From: Candidatus Bipolaricaulota bacterium
Lineage (GTDB): Bacteria; Bipolaricaulota; Bipolaricaulia; M55B111
Reading direction: 5' to 3'
Length of the DNA stretch: 54,027 nt
NCBI GenBank assembly: GCA_018335015.1
Contig: JAGXKX010000001.1
Location: 1-54,027 of the forward strand
This document shows positions 47,119 to 54,027 of the stretch, piece by piece. Below the pieces are notes generated by a model that worked only from the letters and a program-made list of their open reading frames with translations, did not search any database and was not told where the DNA came from. The number at the start of each line of letters is the position of its first letter. The stretch's first letter is position 1. The position numbers were made by a program, and so were the translations under genes.

Positions 47119-47432
47119 GGTTTTCCAGCCGACGAGGTTAGTAATAGTTTTGCTATCGGTCCCCTAGCTCCTAGAGTTAAGACCTTTTAACTGCGTTTAC
47201 ATAACGATGATTAGGTAGAATGTAAGCGATAAAAATCTTTTTTGCAAAATATTTTTCAGAGTTCTTTTAATAGGTAGCGAGGAACATGTACCGTTTTAAG
47301 GTTTTTTCTCGAAATATATTGCAAAAGCATTTTTCTAATTTATTGTTTCTTATGATAGGTCGGTGAAAGTTTCATTATCGCTGCCGCTGGAAATTACAGA
47401 TAGGGTAATCTTAAAGAGAAAGAACAAAGGTG

Positions 47433-47462
47433 TTGACTCAGCGTGAGAATGGGAATTATAAA
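47433..47462 (+). promoter_or_regulatory. putative sigma70 promoter of AOR (TTGACT-N18-TATAAA)
   Basis: Hexamers at 47433-47438 and 47457-47462, upstream of the AOR start. Confidence 0.45.
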
Positions 47463-47518
47463 ATTTCTATAGGCCAGGCAAACAAAAAGAAATATGAGGT
47501 ATCAGAAAGGAGTGAAAC

Positions 47519-49357
47519 ATGAACGGCGTAAGTGGCAAATATCTGGACGTCAACCTCTCTAATGAAAAAATTACTGACTATAACGTACCCGAAAAGTGGT
47601 ACGAACTTTTCCTTGGAGGCAGGGGAATAGCGGCTAGAATAATGGCAGAGGAACTCCAGGGGGGAGAAAAACCCCTGGGCCCGGCAAACTTATTGGTATT
47701 CTCGGTTGGCCCCCTTCAGGGGACTAATTTAGGTGGAGCAGGCCGCCACTGTGTAGCGGCAAAATCACCCAAGACAAATAGTATCTCCGATTCATACGCG
47801 GGCGGATTTTTCGCTCACGAACTCGCGCTTTCTGGTTACGACGGCATTATCGTCAGGGGTAAGTCCGAATCCCCCGTTTACTTGACCCTGGTTGACTCAG
47901 AGAGAGAAGTTAAACCAGCAGATGATCTATGGGGTAAAACCACTTACGAAACGGAATCAATACTTAAGGAACGCTATGAAGGAAGTAGAGTCAGTTCTAT
48001 TGGCCCGGCTGGGGAGAACAAGGTTTACTTCTCCTGCATTATAAACGACATGGGGAGAGCAGCCGGCCGTCCAGGTTTTGGCGCCGTCATGGGGTCGAAA
48101 AACTTGAAAGCCGTAGTCGTAAGAGGTTCCAGGGACAAAGATTATTACGACAAGGAAAAATTCTCCAAGGTTCGTAAGGACTTCACCCGAAAATTAGCGG
48201 ACGAAGAGGGCCAGGAGTTCGGTAAATACGGAACCGCTGGAGGAGTTCTGGGATTAAACGAGACGGGAATATTGCCCACTGAGAACTTTCGTAGGGGGGA
48301 GTTCGAAGGAGCCGAGCAAATCAGCGGAGAAAGGCTGTACGAAGATTACCTCGTTGAGCGGGATACTTGTACTGGGTGTCCTGTGAGATGCAAAAGGGTC
48401 GTGAAAACTAAATTCCTGGACGAGGAAGTAGACGGAGCCGGGCCGGAATACGAGACCGTCGCCGCCCTGGGCTCTTTAATTTTAAACGACGACCTGTCAG
48501 CAATATTACTTGCAAACAAGAAGTGCAACGAATACGGAATAGATACAATATCCGCCGGAGTGACTATCGCTTACGCCATGGAAGCTCACGAAAAAGGTTA
48601 TCTCGATGCTCCTGATGGCCTTGATCTATCCTGGGGCAAAGCTGAAACAGTTATTGGATTGATAGACAAGATTGGGAAAGGGGAAGGATTCGGTAACCTC
48701 CTGGCGAAAGGGATTCAAAGTATCGAGGGGGAACTCGGGACGAATTTCGCCCAGCAAATAAAAGGTCAGGAGCTACCGATGCACGACCCCAGAGGCAAGA
48801 AAGGGTTCGGGCTGAGTTACGCTACCAGTCCCCGAGGTGCTACCCACGTTGAAGGAATGCACGATACTGTATTTGAGTCAAACGAAACTGCGAGCGAGCT
48901 CGGTCTTGGTGAAAAATACGACAGGCTGTCACTGAAGGACAAGGCAAAACTGGCAAAAGTTTACGAGGACCTCATGTCCTTTACGAATAGCGCAATCACC
49001 TGCCGGTTCACGACGTTCAACAGGGCCGGCGATCGGTACAATTATCCAGAATTGAGAGAGGGTCTCAATGCTTTAACGGGTAGAAGTATTGGGCCGGAAG
49101 AGATGCTCGAGATTGGAGAACGAGGGCTCCTCTTGTTAAAACTACTGTCCTTCCGTGAAGGATATGTGAGAGAAGACGATGACCTCACGGATAGACTGAA
49201 AAGTCGACTGCCATCGGGTGGAAGCAGGGGTGAAGGACTACCCCAGGAGGATCTGGACGCCATGAGGGAAGAATACTACGAACTCAGAGGGCTAGAAGAA
49301 GAATGGGTATCGAAAGAAAAGCTAAAGGAACTGGGCATGGAAGAGTTGGATCTATAG
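47519..49357 (+). CDS. aldehyde ferredoxin oxidoreductase family protein (tungsten/molybdopterin)
   Basis: 612 aa; FLGGRGIAARIM, GRPGFGAVMGSKNLKAVVVRG, CTGCPVRCKRV, DPRGKKGFGLSYATSPRGATHVEGM. Confidence 0.94.
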   Translation: MNGVSGKYLDVNLSNEKITDYNVPEKWYELFLGGRGIAARIMAEELQGGEKPLGPANLLVFSVGPLQGTNLGGAGRHCVAAKSPKTNSISDSYAGGFFAHELALSGYDGIIVRGKSESPVYLTLVDSEREVKPADDLWGKTTYETESILKERYEGSRVSSIGPAGENKVYFSCIINDMGRAAGRPGFGAVMGSKNLKAVVVRGSRDKDYYDKEKFSKVRKDFTRKLADEEGQEFGKYGTAGGVLGLNETGILPTENFRRGEFEGAEQISGERLYEDYLVERDTCTGCPVRCKRVVKTKFLDEEVDGAGPEYETVAALGSLILNDDLSAILLANKKCNEYGIDTISAGVTIAYAMEAHEKGYLDAPDGLDLSWGKAETVIGLIDKIGKGEGFGNLLAKGIQSIEGELGTNFAQQIKGQELPMHDPRGKKGFGLSYATSPRGATHVEGMHDTVFESNETASELGLGEKYDRLSLKDKAKLAKVYEDLMSFTNSAITCRFTTFNRAGDRYNYPELREGLNALTGRSIGPEEMLEIGERGLLLLKLLSFREGYVREDDDLTDRLKSRLPSGGSRGEGLPQEDLDAMREEYYELRGLEEEWVSKEKLKELGMEELDL

Positions 49358-49461
49358 ATTTAGGTGTGTTCATAAAATCCAATTTTTTATATCCAGTTCT
49401 TTCACCATTATAGGGAAGGTGGTCGTAGTTTGTGACCAACCTGTTCACTTAAAATACCAAG

Positions 49462-49547
49462 TCCTCGGCCGCTTACCAAGCTGTCGGGTTTTTGTCTGCT
49501 ACTAAGTTAAAAAGGTTAAATCAGTTGCCGGGTAAGCGGCCGAAGGA
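49462..49547. repeat. palindromic intergenic element, copy 4 (reverse orientation)
   Basis: Arms tcctcggccgcttacc (49462-49477) / ggtaagcggccgaagga (49531-49547); apex ctgtcgggtttttgtctgctactaagttaaaaaggttaaatcagttgccg. Confidence 0.88.
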
Positions 49548-49755
49548 AAACAAGTCTTGATAATTAAGTGCAACACCGATCAAAAAACTGATTAATATCA
49601 AATACCACCATATCCAAGAGACCGTGCCAATCGCAGCACTTGCCACGTATAATCTCGAAAGAGCCCGTTGGTAGTGGCAAATTTGTCCGAATCCCTGCGA
49701 TTAATTATAGTTATAGCGACAAAATCACTAACATTTAGACCAAAAGGGGGGAATC

Positions 49756-51132
49756 TTGCTCAACAAAATCAAAGAAGGACTAAAAGTAAGTAAGGGCGAA
49801 TTTACTGAAATAAGGGTCGAAAAAGCCCAGAGAACAAACATCAAGTACGAAAAAGAAAAGTTGATGAATTTGGATTCGTCCGAGGAGATAGGCGGTATCG
49901 TAAGGACTCTCGTCCAGGGAGGTTGGGGTATAGCTACCTTCAATTCCTTAGAGGAGATACCGGAAAAAGCGAAAAAAGCTCAGGAGGTAGGCAAGGAAGT
50001 CGCGTCACACTTGAACGAATCCATAAAACTGGCCGACGTGCCATTGGAAGAGGACGAAGTCAGGTCGGACCAGCAGAGGGACTTCCGCGAGGTTGCGCTG
50101 GAGGAGAAGCGCGATACGTTAAAAGCTTACAATCGGGAAATGCTTGACTACGACGACAGGATCGAATCGACCAAAGCAGTATACAGCGATTCTTTCCGAG
50201 AACTAAGATACGTCAATTCCGAAGGTACGGAATTGTACCAGGAAATCCCTGACATCACTATGCTCCTGATGGCCATTGCAAAAGGTGATAAAAACAACGT
50301 CCAGACGGCACTCGACAGTATAGGCGAAGCTTCGGGGTTTGAGCTGGTTCTGGATAGGGAGGAAATGGCCCAGGACGTGGCTTCTCAGGCAATATCTTTG
50401 CTCTCTGCCGATTCTGTAAGGGGCGGACAGTACACTGTATTACTGAATCCAAAACTTGCAGGGGTCTTTATTCACGAGGCTTTCGGACACCTCTGCGAGG
50501 CGGACCATTTTTACAAAAACGATCGACTGCAGGAGATCATGACCCTGGGCAGGAAATTCGGTCCCGAAAACCTCAACGTGGTAGACGAAGGCTTCATAAG
50601 AGGTCGCAGGGGGAATATCCCTTACGACGAGGAAGGGGTATCCAGGCAAAAAACCTACCTAATAAAAAACGGTAAGTTAAATAGCTTTCTTCACAACAGG
50701 GAAACGGCAGCAAAAATGGGCCAGGAACCGACGGGAAACGCGCGAGCTATATCTTACCGTCACGAACCGATAGTCCGAATGACCAATACTTACATAGAGA
50801 AGGGAGAAAAGTCCTTTGAAGACCTGATCGGGTCGATAGACCACGGAATTTACGCAAAAGACGCTTACGGAGGTCAAACCCAGCTCGAACAGTTTACCTT
50901 CAGCGCCGGCCACGGGTTTCTCATAGAAGACGGTGAAATCGGCCCGATGGTGCGGGACGTTGTCCTCACCGGAAACATCTTCAAATCCTTAGAAAACATA
51001 TCGGGCATTGGTAACGATCTCGACATAATAGGATCTGCCGGAGGTTGTGGAAAAGGAGGCCAGATGCCTCTACCGGTGACGGACGGATCTCCTCATCTCA
51101 GAATTGAAGACGTCACAATAGGAGGAAGATAA
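49756..51132 (+). CDS. tldD: metalloprotease TldD
   Basis: 458 aa; GVFIHEAFGHLCEADHF (HExxxH), GSAGGCGKGGQMPLPVTDGSPHLRIEDVTIGG. Confidence 0.94.
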   Translation: MLNKIKEGLKVSKGEFTEIRVEKAQRTNIKYEKEKLMNLDSSEEIGGIVRTLVQGGWGIATFNSLEEIPEKAKKAQEVGKEVASHLNESIKLADVPLEEDEVRSDQQRDFREVALEEKRDTLKAYNREMLDYDDRIESTKAVYSDSFRELRYVNSEGTELYQEIPDITMLLMAIAKGDKNNVQTALDSIGEASGFELVLDREEMAQDVASQAISLLSADSVRGGQYTVLLNPKLAGVFIHEAFGHLCEADHFYKNDRLQEIMTLGRKFGPENLNVVDEGFIRGRRGNIPYDEEGVSRQKTYLIKNGKLNSFLHNRETAAKMGQEPTGNARAISYRHEPIVRMTNTYIEKGEKSFEDLIGSIDHGIYAKDAYGGQTQLEQFTFSAGHGFLIEDGEIGPMVRDVVLTGNIFKSLENISGIGNDLDIIGSAGGCGKGGQMPLPVTDGSPHLRIEDVTIGGR

Positions 51133-52454
51133 TGGAACTCCTGGATGAAGCAAGGAAAAAAGTAGAAAGCGCAGAAGTTTTTCAGAAGACCGGGAACTCC
51201 ATGCCGGTTAGTTTTAACGCAGGCGAACTGGAATCCGTAAAACACGTGGAGACCACGGGAGTAGCCCTTAGAGTAATCGATGGGGGGAAGCTCGGCTTCT
51301 CTACTACGACCAACTTAGATGGATACTCGGATGTGGTGGAAAAGGCCGTGGAAACAGCGAAATTTGGAGAATCGGCCGAATTCGTATTTCCAGAAGCTAC
51401 CAAAACGAACAAGGTTGAGACGTTTGACTCGGACGTAGCTGGCCTCACGGCAAAAGAACTTATCGAGTACGGAGAAGAAGTAATAGCGAAACTAGAGGAA
51501 TTCGATCCCGACCTCGAGGTAAATGTCGACTTAACTAAATCCGTCGGAAAAAGGAGGATCGCAAACAGCAACGGGCTGGACGTAGAAGAGGAAAAGACGG
51601 GACTTTCGCTGAGCCTGGAAGTAAAGAAGGTCGGGGAAGACGACATCTTTACTTTCCACGAATCCCGCTCGGCCCAGAAACTTGATCAATTCGACCTCGA
51701 TAAACCCGCGGAAAAAGCTATACAAAAGGTCAAGTGGGCTCAGAGGGAATCAGGTATCGAAAGCGGAACATATCCGGTAATTCTTACGCCGAGAGGCACT
51801 CTGGTACTCCTGGTTTCATTGATATCCGGACTCAACGGTCAGAACGTCTATCAGGGAACGTCACCGTTGAAAGAAGACCTGGGCGAGGAAGTATTCTCCG
51901 AAAACCTGACAGTAGAAGATTACGGGGGGGTAGAAGATTCGCCATCAAGGCGAAGTTTTGACGACGAAGGGACCCCGGCTCTTAGAACGAAACTAATCTC
52001 AAACGGCAAGTTAAAAAGTTTCCTCTACGACCTCAAAACAGCGGGGCAGTCTGGGAAGAAACCAACCGGTAACGGCGTCAAGGGTGGTTTGCTGGGCAGC
52101 TCCGACTTCAGATCACCGCCAAGCATAAGCCCAACTACGCTCGTGATAAGCCCGGGAGAAAAAAAGATCGGAAAGCTCATCTCAAATATCGATAAAGGAT
52201 TGATGGTTGACCAGGTGCTGGGGCTGGGCCAGGGCAACCCCCTTTCCGGCGAGTTTTCAAACAACGTCTCAGTCGCGTACAAGATAGAGAACGGGACGAT
52301 TACCGGCAAGGTTAAGGATACCATGATCGCCGGAAACGTATACGAACTTCTGGGAAGGAAAATCGAACTCGGCAAAGAGCTGGAGTGGGTGGGTAGCGTG
52401 CTGAAGGCACCAGCCATTGCCCTGGAAGACGTAAACGTGGTTCGAAAAAGCTAA
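51132..52454 (+). CDS. pmbA: TldE/PmbA family protein
   Basis: 440 aa; overlaps the tldD stop; LVISPGEKKIGKLISNIDKGLMVDQVLGLGQGNPLSGEFSNNVSVAYKIENG. Confidence 0.92.
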   Translation: MELLDEARKKVESAEVFQKTGNSMPVSFNAGELESVKHVETTGVALRVIDGGKLGFSTTTNLDGYSDVVEKAVETAKFGESAEFVFPEATKTNKVETFDSDVAGLTAKELIEYGEEVIAKLEEFDPDLEVNVDLTKSVGKRRIANSNGLDVEEEKTGLSLSLEVKKVGEDDIFTFHESRSAQKLDQFDLDKPAEKAIQKVKWAQRESGIESGTYPVILTPRGTLVLLVSLISGLNGQNVYQGTSPLKEDLGEEVFSENLTVEDYGGVEDSPSRRSFDDEGTPALRTKLISNGKLKSFLYDLKTAGQSGKKPTGNGVKGGLLGSSDFRSPPSISPTTLVISPGEKKIGKLISNIDKGLMVDQVLGLGQGNPLSGEFSNNVSVAYKIENGTITGKVKDTMIAGNVYELLGRKIELGKELEWVGSVLKAPAIALEDVNVVRKS

Positions 52455-52509
52455 TTACCTGAATTGAACTGATACCAAGCCTCCTTTACCATTAGCGCGA
52501 GGAGGACTG

Positions 52510-54027
52510 ATGATGACAAGAGAACTTGGAATTTCGGATTTGAGAAGAACTTGTTCACCGGATAATTTTTCTTTTGAGACGACGAAAGAACTGGAACCAT
52601 TGAAGGAGATAATCGGGCAAGATAGGGCACTCGATGCCATAGAACTGGGTTTGGGGGTTAAGGACGACGAAAACCGTTACAATATCTACGTAGCAGGGCA
52701 GCCCGGTACAGGCAAGAATTCAGCCGTAAATAATTTCCTGAAGAAAGTAAGCAAAGAGGAAGAAGCACCACCGGATATTTGTTACATCCACAACTTCGAA
52801 AATCCGGATAGGCCCCAGTATCTCCAGCTCGAAGCGGGCAAGGGTTGCGAGTTCAAGGACGACATGGATGAACTAGTGGAGCACCTGGAAGACGGGGTTT
52901 CCGATACATTCGAGACGGGGGAATACAAGAAACGGAAAGAAGCAATCGACAAGCAATTCAACCAAAAAAAGAAAGAGTTGTTTGAGCAACTCGAGGAAGA
53001 AGCCTCCGAAAAAGGATTCATACTCCAGAGAACTCCTTTTGGGCTAAATACAGTACCCAAGGCGGAAGACGGAGAGCCGATGGACCAGCAGGAATTTAGC
53101 GAACTGGAAGACGAAAGAAGAGAAGAGCTGGAAGCCCGACAGGAGGAACTCCAGTCCAGGATACAGGAAACCATGCAGAAGGTAATGGAGGCCGAGGAGG
53201 AACAGAACGAGAAGATTCAGAACCTAAAGAAGGAAGCTATATCGTTCCTTCTGGATCCAATGTTTCGCAAACTTCAGGAGAAGTACAAGGAAAACGAAAA
53301 GGCGGTAGAATACCTTCGCGATGTCAAAGAGGATATACTGGAAAATATAGACGATTTTACGAATCAGAATTCCGGCGGTCAACCGGCCGCGATGGCCCAG
53401 ATTACCTCAAACCAGGACCAGTTTGTCAAATACCGGGTAAACGTCCTGATCAACAACGGTGAAACGGAAGGAGCACCCGTCGTTACAGAGGATAATGCCA
53501 CTTACCCAAATCTATTCGGTGCCGTCGAGAAAAAAGCTCAGTTCGGCATGATGTCGACTGACTTTACGATGATCAAACCTGGAGCCCTTCACGAAGCTAA
53601 CGGAGGTTACCTGGTTGTAAGAGCAAATAACCTTTTCCGGTACGGCTTAAGCTGGGAAGGGTTGAAGGTAGCTCTGAATCAGGGAGAAATTACCATAGAA
53701 GACCCGGCGCAGATGCTGGGCTACGCTTCTACCAAGGGGCTTCAACCCGAACCGATTCCTCTCAATATCAAGGTCGTTATCATCGGGAATCGAAGAATCT
53801 ACAATATACTGAATAATCTGGAAGAGGACTTTCAGAAGCTATTCAACGTGAAATCCGATTTTGACTTTGAAATGGACTGGGAAGAAGATGAAGAGATAAA
53901 AATTGCCAGGTTTATCCGCGACCAGGCGGACAACAGCTCAGAGATAAAACACTTCAATAACTCGGGAGTTGCCAAGGTAGTAGAATACTCCTCGGAGATG
54001 GCGAGGGACAAAGAGAAACTATCGACA
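52510..54027 (+). CDS. Lon-like ATP-dependent protease (AAA_32 type), N-terminal part, truncated by the window edge
   Basis: MMTRELGISDLRRTCSPDNFSFETTKELEPLKEIIGQDRALDAIELGLGVKDDENRYNIYVAGQPGTGKNSAVNNFLK...QITSNQDQFVKYRVNVLINNGETEGAPVV...FGMMSTDFTMIKPGALHEANGGYLVVRA. Absent from the ORF track because there is no stop. Confidence 0.9.
   Translation, partial: MMTRELGISDLRRTCSPDNFSFETTKELEPLKEIIGQDRALDAIELGLGVKDDENRYNIYVAGQPGTGKNSAVNNFLKKVSKEEEAPPDICYIHNFENPDRPQYLQLEAGKGCEFKDDMDELVEHLEDGVSDTFETGEYKKRKEAIDKQFNQKKKELFEQLEEEASEKGFILQRTPFGLNTVPKAEDGEPMDQQEFSELEDERREELEARQEELQSRIQETMQKVMEAEEEQNEKIQNLKKEAISFLLDPMFRKLQEKYKENEKAVEYLRDVKEDILENIDDFTNQNSGGQPAAMAQITSNQDQFVKYRVNVLINNGETEGAPVVTEDNATYPNLFGAVEKKAQFGMMSTDFTMIKPGALHEANGGYLVVRANNLFRYGLSWEGLKVALNQGEITIEDPAQMLGYASTKGLQPEPIPLNIKVVIIGNRRIYNILNNLEEDFQKLFNVKSDFDFEMDWEEDEEIKIARFIRDQADNSSEIKHFNNSGVAKVVEYSSEMARDKEKLST

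Noticed and set aside
22679-49547. Palindromic repeats as CRISPR array or integron attC sites
   Set aside because: Copies are single, kilobases apart and in both orientations with no spacers; ends lack attC RYYYAAC/GTTRRRY pairing and no integrase or cas genes are present.
52679-52730. Degenerate Walker A (GQPGTGKNSAV) in Lon-like protein as a sign of inactivation
   Set aside because: AAA_32 Lon-like proteins commonly have variant residues after the G-x-G-K/R loop; not evidence of a pseudogene.

Overview
The window looks like a gene-dense chromosomal segment of an anaerobic bacterium. Predicted proteins are strikingly Asp/Glu-rich, which fits a 'salt-in' halophile; the taxon is not determined here, and a KB1/Bipolaricaulota-like lineage is only a weak guess. 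Main blocks are: (1) a LivG/LivK-type ABC transporter fragment and a CtpA-type protease; (2) a long co-directional respiratory/C4-metabolism cluster, korC-hdrA-mvhD-mvhG-mvhA-hdrC-hdrB-tfrB/sdhB-tfrA/sdhA-korD-korA-korB-malic enzyme-fumarase(alpha,beta)-SLC13 transporter-sucC, with sucD convergent on the other strand. It suggests an H2/ferredoxin/fumarate electron-bifurcating module; (3) tRNA-Ser(CGA), a MOT1-type molybdate/tungstate transporter, an ABC-2 exporter with an ArsR-like regulator, tRNA-Arg(GCG) and a Crp/Fnr regulator; (4) a FadR/GntR-controlled island with an OpuC-type betaine ABC transporter, Fe-ADH, a glutamine-synthetase-like protein and two divergent non-pyrrolysine MttB-family methyltransferases; (5) a long coiled-coil protein with a 162-aa internal tandem duplication, a NUDIX protein, class II RNR, a HAD phosphatase, DUF456, AOR, TldD/TldE and a Lon-like protease (truncated). 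The most novel non-coding signal is a dispersed family of ~90-200 bp nested palindromic intergenic elements. They have a conserved apex and covarying stems (at least 4 copies plus 1 truncated), three of them between convergent genes. A distinct 260 bp nested palindrome lies at 17.8-18.05 kb.
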